Assembly: GCA_022511075.1 (NCBI GenBank)
Contig: JAFLSE010000026.1
Location: 1 to 39,403 of the forward strand
Direction of reading: 5' to 3'
DNA: 39,403 bases
Source of the DNA: Prevotella sp.
Lineage (GTDB): Bacteria; Bacteroidota; Bacteroidia; Bacteroidales; Bacteroidaceae
Shown in pieces: positions 33,701-39,403 of the stretch. The position numbers and the translations under genes were made by a program. The notes under the pieces were generated by a model that searched no databases, was not told where the DNA came from, and saw only the letters and a list, made by a program, of their open reading frames with translations. Numbering within the stretch: the first letter of the stretch is position 1; each line of letters starts with the position of its first letter.

Positions 33701-34119
33701 CATACTACAGGGAGATTTATGCAATGCTCGGCTCACAGACGCAGAGCCAAATGGAGCGCCGCTTCCTGCACGTCAGGCAAATTATGCTTGCCGACTTGCT
33801 GCCCTCTGCCCCCACAGGCATATACATAACGGGCGACAAGGGTATGATGCAATATCTTTTCCGTATATTGAAGAGGCACGTGGGAGAGCGGCTGTCCGAG
33901 GCAAAGATTGCGGTAGAGGACAGGCGTAACGTTGTTATTGCCGTAGAAGGTAACTTTAACAACGACATCGACTATATGCTCTGCCGTCAGATACTGCGCG
34001 AACACGGCGAAGCCACAGCCAACAGGGCGTGCGGAATAGTGCGCGGAGAAGGCGTAATGGAACTGACGCTTTGCGGTGGCGAAAGAACTTACAACGAACA
34101 ACAAACAAATAACACATAG
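30760..34119 (+). CDS. Two-module sensor histidine kinase (DUF5112/DUF5113-like)
   Basis: Envelope sensor kinase of 1119 residues from a GTG overlapping the eda stop; AAGGAGA lies just upstream. No ATG is nearby, so the GTG is the best start. A lipoprotein-type signal (L-L-F-S-A-C) leads into a periplasmic TPR-like region. TM1 lies near 407-427, followed by a coiled coil. The first kinase module has phosphoacceptor His508 (I-K-H-E-V), N-box L-A-D-N-A-R-K-F (Asn611), G1 D-T-G-C-G-L (Asp639) and G2 G-H-G-F-G-L. From Met710 a second unit begins: a hydrophobic segment, ~135 periplasmic residues, TM3 (~863-884), a coiled coil, His953 (I-K-H-E-T) and a C-terminal ATPase-like region without recognisable N/G boxes. 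The architecture fits my recollection of DUF5112/DUF5113 proteins. Its partner is the response regulator 4 bp downstream; the signal is unknown. Confidence 0.87.
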   Translation: MADNHVSHNTFTAKGSLWLAAILSLLLFSACNRYDKAEVDRLNDLAYSCHYSNQDSTLHYATKAIELAADNYDDGTAEALNNLAFVDIRHLRFDEAQEKLDRAVKLTDNQIELMIAYVQKMHIDRLKSENREFYTNREKADACLRRIAEEKGMLTERQQRRRIYAETEYRLVCADYYRVLGQDERMQRHLQRINPYGEIRQDMAQYLNYLCMANALYANKGADLTAASEHFATLVSVFATARKKDYIFFAALSMMELGEYLLDAERMQYLQTANAAGMTYINANEVEDDLLAGWLTESALLNFTEYGDACLSAQADIQLARCCHELQEYHTALDFLDKAMDDADIEKVPALMADIHEQYSVAFSALDNKPQSDYHRNLFLDLRELTRQDRYFESRAEQLDTMSAQQNTMIALAVAAILLLVFMLHYFNYLSKKPQRNSGLQNIVQSYEAWKEKNDKEKADLLDAIETLQENIAISRNKVQKEEEENLEARAKVQMLNGMMPLIDRIKHEVNMLKNRNETAEQRKARYEYITEIAREIDRNNDILTKWIELKQGQVRLQIETFSLQPLFDIIEKNKSSFAAKGIILNVEHTKCKVKADRVLTLFMLNTLADNARKFTPQGGSVTISSSETDEYVEISVADTGCGLTEEQQKTIFTRQISDGHGFGLLNCRGIMEKYKKTSRLFALCMLAVESRVGEGSRFFFRLPRGIVKMLIAVIAAMNIVAGYAKQADEDMQMARQYADSAYYSNIAATYERTLMFSDSCRKYLNLHYTHAAKGKENFMLRNDDGSVVAPEIQWLRDSIDTDYSVIIDIRNETAVAALALHEWDLYRYNNDIYTQLFQELSADNTIGDYCRTMERQQTNKDVAIIILTVVLLMIIPGYYFLFYRKRLRTRRETVQRKAAEIEKTKEREAAEKASLLGKLEILGDEYDASEQELDGLHVSNSILDNCLSAIKHETMYYPSRIVQMVENGDNDVQTLDELVTYYREIYAMLGSQTQSQMERRFLHVRQIMLADLLPSAPTGIYITGDKGMMQYLFRILKRHVGERLSEAKIAVEDRRNVVIAVEGNFNNDIDYMLCRQILREHGEATANRACGIVRGEGVMELTLCGGERTYNEQQTNNT

Positions 34120-34123
34120 GACA

Positions 34124-34855
34124 ATGAAATTAGAACAATTCAAGGTGATAATAGTGGAGGACGTTCCGCTTGAACTGAAAGGTACGGAAGGAATATTGCG
34201 CAGCGACATTCCCGAGGCGCAGGTGATAGGCACAGCCGACAGCGAGGCTGCCTACTGGAAACTGATGCGCGAGGAACTTCCGCAACTTGTGCTGCTCGAC
34301 CTCGGGCTCGGTGGAAGCACCACTATCGGCGTGGAGATATGCCGCCAGACAAAGGAAAAGCACAAGGACATAAAGGTGCTTATATTCACAGGCGAGATAC
34401 TGAACGAGAAACTTTGGGTGGACGTGCTCGACGCAGGTGCCGACGGCATAATACTGAAAAGTGGTGAGATGCTTACACGTAACGATGTGTGCAGCGTTAT
34501 GGGTGGAAAACGCCTTGTGTTCAACCAACCTATATTAAAGAAGATTATTGAACGATTTGCGCAGAGTGTCAACAGCCAGATAGCGCAGCAGGAGTCGCTT
34601 ATAGACTACGAGATAGACGAATACGACGAGCGTTTCCTGCGCCACCTTGCCTTGGGCTATACCAAGGAGCAGATATCAAACCTGCGTGGCATGCCCTTTG
34701 GAGTGAAGAGTTTGGAGAAGCGCCAGAACGAGCTTGTTCAGAAACTCTTTCCCAATGGCAACGGCGGAATGGGTGTCAATGCCACCCGATTAGTGGTAAA
34801 GGCTATGCAACTCCATATACTCGATGTAGACAACCTTTATCCTGATGAAGACTAA
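34124..34855 (+). CDS. Response regulator with LuxR-like helix-turn-helix
   Basis: Partner of the upstream kinase, 243 residues. The receiver domain (~5-125) shows acidic V-E-D-V, phosphoacceptor Asp59 in V-L-L-D-L-G-L-G and a conserved K-S near Y-x-x-A-G-A-D-G-I-I-L-K. The C-terminal ~80 residues (E-R-F-L-R-H-L-A-L-G-Y-T-K-E-Q-I-S-N) resemble a NarL/LuxR DNA-binding helix-turn-helix. The start is the ATG at 34124, four bases after the kinase stop; an in-frame codon further upstream would lie inside the kinase gene. Its targets are not shown by the sequence. The pectin and galacturonate genes next door are plausible. Confidence 0.9.
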   Translation: MKLEQFKVIIVEDVPLELKGTEGILRSDIPEAQVIGTADSEAAYWKLMREELPQLVLLDLGLGGSTTIGVEICRQTKEKHKDIKVLIFTGEILNEKLWVDVLDAGADGIILKSGEMLTRNDVCSVMGGKRLVFNQPILKKIIERFAQSVNSQIAQQESLIDYEIDEYDERFLRHLALGYTKEQISNLRGMPFGVKSLEKRQNELVQKLFPNGNGGMGVNATRLVVKAMQLHILDVDNLYPDED

Positions 34856-35450
34856 ACGGCTCTATACCATTGCCTTGTGCTCGTTGTGTTGCATTCAGGC
34901 TGCGATAATCCTGCTGTCGTGGATAGTAGGTGCGTTGCTGCCCGAATGGAACATAAGGAATATGCTGAGCGGTGAGGCAATACGTTGGTTCTGTGGACAT
35001 TTCGTTGAATTCTGCTCCTCTCCCGTGCTTGTATGGATATTGCTGTTGTCAATGTCGTTCGGCACTTGCCGTGCATCGGGCATATTTGGGTTGCGCATTT
35101 CCGACATTGTAAGTGTCCGTCATATCCGCAGTGCCGTAATCGCAGCCTCGTTGGCTGGTGTTGTCTGCATCTTTGCCGTTTGCATGCTCACCCTGCCGTC
35201 TCACGCCGTGCTGCTCAGTGCCGTGGGCACTATGTTTCCTTCGCCGTTCAGTGTTGCTATTGTTCCTTTTGTTTCCCTTTTCGTTTTCATTGTTTCCGCA
35301 GTCTATGGAATAGTTTCCAACAACATCTCTTCAATACACGAAATAACCGAATCCCTTGTTTCCGGTGTTCGTATTGCTGCCCCCATGCTCATTCTATTCA
35401 TTTTTGCGGCAATGGTGGTAAATAGCATTGTGTATGTTGTATATTTATAA
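34845..35450 (+). CDS. Small polytopic membrane protein of unknown function
   Basis: Protein of 201 residues with five or so hydrophobic segments (near 10-31, 60-78, 95-118, 125-150 and 175-200). The ATG lies inside the end of the response-regulator gene (11-nt overlap), so it belongs to the same operon. The block M-L-S-G-E-A-I-R-W-F-C-G-H-F followed by S-S-P-V-L-V-W-I-L-L-L reminds me of short Bacteroidota proteins labelled AbgT-like transporters, but it is far shorter than AbgT (~500 residues) and I would not assign transport. Close coupling to a two-component system could make it an accessory sensor or a target. Confidence 0.75.
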   Translation: MKTKRLYTIALCSLCCIQAAIILLSWIVGALLPEWNIRNMLSGEAIRWFCGHFVEFCSSPVLVWILLLSMSFGTCRASGIFGLRISDIVSVRHIRSAVIAASLAGVVCIFAVCMLTLPSHAVLLSAVGTMFPSPFSVAIVPFVSLFVFIVSAVYGIVSNNISSIHEITESLVSGVRIAAPMLILFIFAAMVVNSIVYVVYL

Positions 35451-35466
35451 GGTTATAAAGTTGCTC

Positions 35467-38400
35467 TTACCGCCAACCGCCTTCACCGCTACCACGACGA
35501 CCGCCTCCACCTTCAAAACCGCCACGTCCTCCACCACCGTTGTTACCGCCAAATACGTTCAGGCGGTAGCTGACGTGAAGCATGGCGTAGCTGGTGATAG
35601 CATTTACCTCACGATCGGTCCAGCCATTGGCATTGACGGTGCGCGAGAAGTTAGACTGCTGGTGCAGTATGTCGTACCATTGTAACATAACGGTAAGTTT
35701 CTTGCCACGCAGGAAACTGTGCGACAACTGGGCATTCCAAATCATCTCGTTGGTGTTTAGCGACGCGTCGGCATAGCCGCGCTTGCTGTAAATATGCGCA
35801 TCGGTGTTGAGGTTTGTACCCCAAGGAAACTTGATGCCCGTCGAGACACCATACTGATAGTTCCACGTGGCAAGGTTGTTCGACGCCTGCAGGCGGTTCT
35901 CGGTCCTGGCATAGGTAACAGTGCCGTTGAGCGAGGCATTAAACCAGCTGTTGCGATAGCTGAGTGACATTGATGGTCTGATGTTGTAGGTGTGGGTTAC
36001 GTTGCGGTCGGGAACAGCCGTGCGGTTCAGATTGACGTAGCTTACGTGGTGACTGTAGCTGCCACGTATTGAGCCACTGAAATCCCAGCGGTTCAGCGTG
36101 TCAAGACCAATGTTGAACGACGTGCCGCCATTGGCACTCCAGTTGCCATTGATGTTGTCGGGCTGGCTGATGCGTCCGCCAGTGGTCTCGTTATAGGTAA
36201 CTATGTTGCCGATGGCGTTTGCGGTGCGCTGCCACGAAGCGTTGGCATTGAAGCTCCAATGTCGTTGATTCTTGGGTATCATAAAGCCCTGACTGTCCTC
36301 TACGAGCTTCGGTGCTCGCTGCTTCTGGAAGTTAGCGCTGAGATTGGTGGTGAACGACGGCTTCAGTCCTGGGTTACCCATGGTGATACTGAGCGGGTTA
36401 GTGTCGTCGTAGATATTGAGCAGCTGGGTGATGTTGGGCTGCTGCGTCTGTCCACGGAACTGCACCTGCAGGTTGGTCTGCTGATTAAAGCGATAGCGCA
36501 TATTGAACGTCGGCGAGATATTGGTGACCGTGCGCACGGTATCAACAGGATAGCCTAAATACTGTTGTATGTAGTGCGACCGCTGCGGCTGCACTGACAC
36601 TCCGATGTTCATATTGTACTTTTCACGGACAAAACGCAACTGAAGGTCTACATCGTGCCCATGCTCCGTGCGCTCGGAGTAGCAGCTCAGACGGTCGCTG
36701 AGGTATTCTTCGTATGGATTGTCAAGGAAACCAAACAGGCGAGTCCATTCGCGGTAGTTGTTCAGTGCGTCGGCGAAAGCATCATCTGTCAGGTCAGGGA
36801 AATCGTAGGTTGCCGGGTCGTTCTTTTGGTGGCTGTAGTTGTAACGGTAGTTCAGTTGCAGGAAAATACCTTGCAAACCCGAGCGACGATTTTGCCGACC
36901 ACGGTTGAATGGACCTTTGTTACGCTGCAATGTATCCTCTGCCATTGGTTTTGGCTTGATTATATATAACGGCTCTGTATAGGTAACACCCAGACTGTAG
37001 CTGATGTTATCAGATGCCGAAAAAGTGTATCGGTTCGTCTGATAAGTTGAGTCGTTGCCATATATATCTTTCTGCTGGTAGAGGTGTACGGCAGAGAGAT
37101 TGGCATTGCGGCTGCTGCCGTCGCTGTAGTTAATGTTGGCACTGACAGCCACGTTGCGACCGCGGTTGTTCAGTCGGCGGTAGAGTTGCAGATACGACTG
37201 AATGTTAGTGTTGCTGCTGTAGCTCATCGACTTGTTCTTGCGACTGTTGACGATGAGCCCTTGATTATTCAGGTCTGCAATCCCTTCGTCACTCAACGGG
37301 TCGCTTACATAGTCGAAAGGATTGGCATTTGACGAGGCTGATGTAGAGAAACCGCGCCCGTCGTTAGTTGTGAAGCTAATATTAGGACGGAACGAGAGAG
37401 TCGTCATCGAGTCGATAGTCCACTGCAAGTTCATATTGCCCGTCCATCCATTGTTGCGTGAATAGTTCTGGCTGATACTGTTGGAAAAAGCACCGCCGCG
37501 GCTTGCAAGCACGAAGTTCTCCGACCCCGTGCGGTTCCAGTTGTCAGCGTCGCCGTGGTTCCACGTCACGCGTCCGCTCATCTTCAGGTTCTTGTTGTTC
37601 TCATAGCTCGCGTCCAGCGCCGCCGTCTTCGTTTCCCGTTGTCCGTTGTTGTTGCCACGTCCGCGTCCGCCGCGCCCAGAGAAGTTACGGTCGTTCACGT
37701 TGTTGGCGTTACCCATGAACGTGTAGCGCATCGCACCGAAAGGCTTCATCGCCGTCAGTCGTATGCCATAGCGGTTGTCCGTACCATATCCCAAATCTGG
37801 ATTGGCTTGTATACCGTTGCGGGCACTGCGCTTGGTGACGAACTCCAGCACGAAGTCGTCGTTGCCGTCATCGACACCTGTCAGTCGCGACAAGTCGCTC
37901 TTTTCGTCGTAAGCCTTCACTTGGTCAATAACATACGACGGCAGGTTTTTCATCACCGCATCATTGTTGCCCGTCATAAAATCGCGGCCGTCCATCTTGA
38001 ACTTCTTCACCGATTTGCCGTTGACGGAAACGCTGCCGTCGTCGTCAATCTTGGCGCCCGGCAATGCTTCTACCAATGCCTCAATCACCGACCCTTCCGG
38101 CACGCGGAAGGCATCGGCGTTGTAAACCACCGTATCGTCCTTTATCACCATCTTCGGCAAGTTGGCTGTCACCACAGCCTCATTCAGCTGCACGGCATCT
38201 GCTTCCAACGCGATATTACCCAATGCCGTAGTCTGCTTGTCCTTACGCTCAATCTTCCGTTCCCGTTGTTTGTAGCCGAGGTAGCTGAAGCGGAGCAAGA
38301 ACGTGCCCTGTCCTACGTTTGAGAAACTGAAGTTTCCGTTTTGATTGGAAAGTGCGCCACCAATGAACGTCGTGTCACGCTTACCAATTTTGTATAGTTG

Positions 38401-38535
38401 TACGGTTGCATTTATCAGCGCCTCTCTGCTTTCAGCATCGATGGTGCGTCCTGTCAACGACGCTTGCTGGGCTGCGGCGTTAAAACTCGTCAATAACAAT
38501 AAAAAGCACGTGGCAATATGTCTGAGTATTCGCAT
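35467..38535 (-). CDS. Outer-membrane beta-barrel receptor with carboxypeptidase-D-like N-domain
   Basis: TonB-receptor-like outer membrane protein of 1022 residues. A signal peptide ends near N-A-A-A-Q. A carboxypeptidase-regulatory-like beta-sandwich spans ~25-110 (L-T-G-R-T-I-D-A-E-S ... F-S-Y-L-G-Y-K). A plug-like region spans ~115-240 (A-V-V-T-A-N-L-P, I-E-A-L-V-E-A-L-P-G-A, S-V-N-G-K-S-V-K-K-F). The barrel follows, with alternating aromatic strands. It resembles the 'outer membrane protein beta-barrel' family, not SusC. Two glycine/arginine-rich stretches are odd: an R-G-G-R-G-R-G-N-N-N loop near 286-297 and a C-terminal tail (~994-1022) after the last strand. No SusD partner or lipoprotein is adjacent. 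The ligand is unknown. Confidence 0.88.
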   Translation of the reverse strand: MRILRHIATCFLLLLTSFNAAAQQASLTGRTIDAESREALINATVQLYKIGKRDTTFIGGALSNQNGNFSFSNVGQGTFLLRFSYLGYKQRERKIERKDKQTTALGNIALEADAVQLNEAVVTANLPKMVIKDDTVVYNADAFRVPEGSVIEALVEALPGAKIDDDGSVSVNGKSVKKFKMDGRDFMTGNNDAVMKNLPSYVIDQVKAYDEKSDLSRLTGVDDGNDDFVLEFVTKRSARNGIQANPDLGYGTDNRYGIRLTAMKPFGAMRYTFMGNANNVNDRNFSGRGGRGRGNNNGQRETKTAALDASYENNKNLKMSGRVTWNHGDADNWNRTGSENFVLASRGGAFSNSISQNYSRNNGWTGNMNLQWTIDSMTTLSFRPNISFTTNDGRGFSTSASSNANPFDYVSDPLSDEGIADLNNQGLIVNSRKNKSMSYSSNTNIQSYLQLYRRLNNRGRNVAVSANINYSDGSSRNANLSAVHLYQQKDIYGNDSTYQTNRYTFSASDNISYSLGVTYTEPLYIIKPKPMAEDTLQRNKGPFNRGRQNRRSGLQGIFLQLNYRYNYSHQKNDPATYDFPDLTDDAFADALNNYREWTRLFGFLDNPYEEYLSDRLSCYSERTEHGHDVDLQLRFVREKYNMNIGVSVQPQRSHYIQQYLGYPVDTVRTVTNISPTFNMRYRFNQQTNLQVQFRGQTQQPNITQLLNIYDDTNPLSITMGNPGLKPSFTTNLSANFQKQRAPKLVEDSQGFMIPKNQRHWSFNANASWQRTANAIGNIVTYNETTGGRISQPDNINGNWSANGGTSFNIGLDTLNRWDFSGSIRGSYSHHVSYVNLNRTAVPDRNVTHTYNIRPSMSLSYRNSWFNASLNGTVTYARTENRLQASNNLATWNYQYGVSTGIKFPWGTNLNTDAHIYSKRGYADASLNTNEMIWNAQLSHSFLRGKKLTVMLQWYDILHQQSNFSRTVNANGWTDREVNAITSYAMLHVSYRLNVFGGNNGGGGRGGFEGGGGRRGSGEGGWR

Positions 38536-38544
38536 TTGTAGTGT

Positions 38545-38599
38545 ATTTGTACGTTTTTAATTCTTAGACGTACAAATCGAAATAATGTTTAACGTACAA
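38545..38599. promoter_or_regulatory. three-copy ACGTACAA element upstream of the beta-barrel gene
   Basis: ATTTGTACGT (38545-38554) and ACGTACAAAT (38568-38577) form a perfect 10-bp inverted repeat with a 13-nt spacer. A third ACGTACAA follows at 38592-38599, 24 bp from the second. The set lies within 65 bp of the receptor ATG. Candidate operator. The rest of the 266-bp gap up to 38801 is AT-rich, with no gene seen. Confidence 0.5.
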
Positions 38600-38801
38600 G
38601 ATAAACTATTAACTTTATTTTTGATTTTCCCTACAATCTTTTGGCAGTTGGAAAGATTAAACCTATTAAATAAATAGGAATTATTGGAGAATTTTAAGTA
38701 TCTTAATTTATTTCGGTATTTTAGCAAACATATATTTTAATTTGTCAATAGGTTGGATTCATAAATAGTTTTCATAAATATTATTGTTTTAGCAATATAT
38801 T

Positions 38802-39311
38802 TTATAAAAATCTAACCATAAATTTTAGAAAATCCAACACTGTGACAACCACATATCCCATAGTCAGCTGAGCTGAAACTGACAGCAATCTTGCAAGTGC
38901 CCTCTTGCCTGTAAGGTATTTACGCCGCTTTTCATTGTTGCAAACAACATAAATGTAATAAATCAACAATATGGTAAACGGTAATAATGCAATACCAAAA
39001 AACAACACCCCAATCACCAAAAGATATGGATATATCATAAACCATGACAAGACCAATGCAGACAGCCACCTCGTCCATAATCTTTTATGCAGATATAGCG
39101 CAGTGCGTACGACACGCCTCTTAAACCATCGTGTTTCCCTCGTATTGAAAAATCGCAAATATATGTAACACGAGAATTGTATCACAAAAACGGAAAAAAT
39201 CATTTTCATTCCGTTTATAAAATCGTCTGCCATTCCTGCATAGGCAAAGGCAGGAGTGCAAATGCCCAAGAGCATTATAAATATTATTTGTATCTTCATT
39301 GGCATTTCCAT
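38802..39311 (-). CDS. Membrane protein of unknown function
   Basis: Protein of up to 169 residues; in-frame ATGs at 39311, 39305 and 39299 are all possible. A signal-like hydrophobic N-terminus (I-I-F-I-M-L-L-G-I-C, then A-F-A-Y-A-G) is followed by membrane segments near 38-55, 85-115 (L-L-V-I-G-V-L-F-F-G-I-A-L-L-P-F) and 145-165, separated by Arg/Lys-rich loops. A consensus promoter lies 55 bp upstream, so expression is likely. I recognise no family. Neighbours give no functional clue, and the downstream receptor gene is 266 bp away with a separate regulatory region. Confidence 0.7.
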   Translation of the reverse strand: MEMPMKIQIIFIMLLGICTPAFAYAGMADDFINGMKMIFSVFVIQFSCYIYLRFFNTRETRWFKRRVVRTALYLHKRLWTRWLSALVLSWFMIYPYLLVIGVLFFGIALLPFTILLIYYIYVVCNNEKRRKYLTGKRALARLLSVSAQLTMGYVVVTVLDFLKFMVRFL

Positions 39312-39365
39312 ATTTGGGTTATTGATGTAGTTTTTCTGTACAATAATATTTTATACGTTTATTTG

Positions 39366-39396
39366 CAAAGATAATGAAAAACGTTTAATTGCCAAA
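39366..39396 (-). promoter_or_regulatory. consensus promoter for the last membrane protein
   Basis: On the minus strand: TTTG (39393-39396), a 19-bp spacer and TATCTTTG (39366-39373). Exact match to the Bacteroidota consensus. Confidence 0.85.
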
Positions 39397-39403
39397 CACT
39401 TAT

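Noticed and set aside
37555..38322. 255-codon plus-strand frame opposite the beta-barrel gene
   Set aside because: Low-complexity Val/His/Arg-rich translation; shadow of the receptor coding strand.
38770..38801. Terminator after the last membrane-protein gene
   Set aside because: Only an imperfect all-AT stem around ATTG/CAAT is visible, too weak to call.
1..39403. Insertion sequence, integrase or prophage explaining the ATPase/TOPRIM pair and the tilS remnant
   Set aside because: No transposase, integrase, phage structural gene or target-site duplication was recognised; only the promoter duplication and the gene remnant hint at rearrangement.

Overview
The window looks like chromosome from a member of the Bacteroidota, most likely Prevotellaceae (a polysaccharide-degrading gut, rumen or oral lineage). 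The evidence is the recurring promoter core TAnnTTTG (often TATCTTTG, sometimes with TTTG about 19 bp upstream), signal peptides and lipoboxes of Bacteroidota type, carbohydrate-active enzymes, an outer-membrane beta-barrel receptor with a carboxypeptidase-D-like N-terminus, and a giant lipoprotein-anchored sensor kinase. The species is not determinable from what I can see.

Layout: (1) 1-7341, plus strand: hemicellulose and pectin side-chain enzymes, namely a 5'-truncated GH127 beta-L-arabinofuranosidase, a GH51 alpha-L-arabinofuranosidase and, after a 44-bp perfect palindrome and a separate promoter, a GH115 alpha-glucuronidase. (2) 7468-9297, plus strand: a compact ABC-type ATPase gene followed by a DUF4435/TOPRIM gene. 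This is the composition of PARIS (AriA/AriB) anti-phage systems, and its promoter region is a near-copy of the GH115 promoter. (3) 9311-11427, minus strand: glycyl-tRNA synthetase and an FKBP-type lipoprotein isomerase, joined by an ATGA overlap. (4) 11544-16746, minus strand: a run reading ffh, folD, a tiny TPR protein, then four subunits of a 2-oxoacid:ferredoxin oxidoreductase. Ten tandem heptanucleotides sit between folD and the TPR gene. (5) 16921-20629, minus strand: a TonB-dependent receptor, a periplasmic heavy-metal-associated protein with a Cys-Cys repeat tail, and an iron-type alcohol dehydrogenase. (6) 20818-21232: a broken, truncated tilS copy.

(7) 21333-30767 is a homogalacturonan/galacturonate block. 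It holds a 1578-residue secreted pectate lyase plus pectin methylesterase fusion, altronate dehydratase, a LacI-type regulator and, divergently, KDG kinase and KDPG aldolase. Together they would de-esterify and cleave pectin and run the last three steps of galacturonate catabolism (altronate to KDG to KDPG to pyruvate and glyceraldehyde-3-phosphate). The isomerase (UxaC) and reductase (UxaB) are not in the window. (8) 30760-35450: a two-module sensor kinase overlapping the aldolase gene, its response regulator and a small membrane protein, all overlapping or nearly so. (9) 35467-39311, minus strand: a large outer-membrane beta-barrel protein and an unknown membrane protein.

The strongest candidate for a little-described system is the ATPase/TOPRIM pair. 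Other notable items are its duplicated promoter, the heptad repeats shared between two loci, the Cys-Cys tail protein and the double kinase whose second module has lost its recognisable ATP-binding motifs. No tRNA, rRNA, CRISPR array, insertion sequence or prophage was seen. No stretch over 300 bp lacks a gene.
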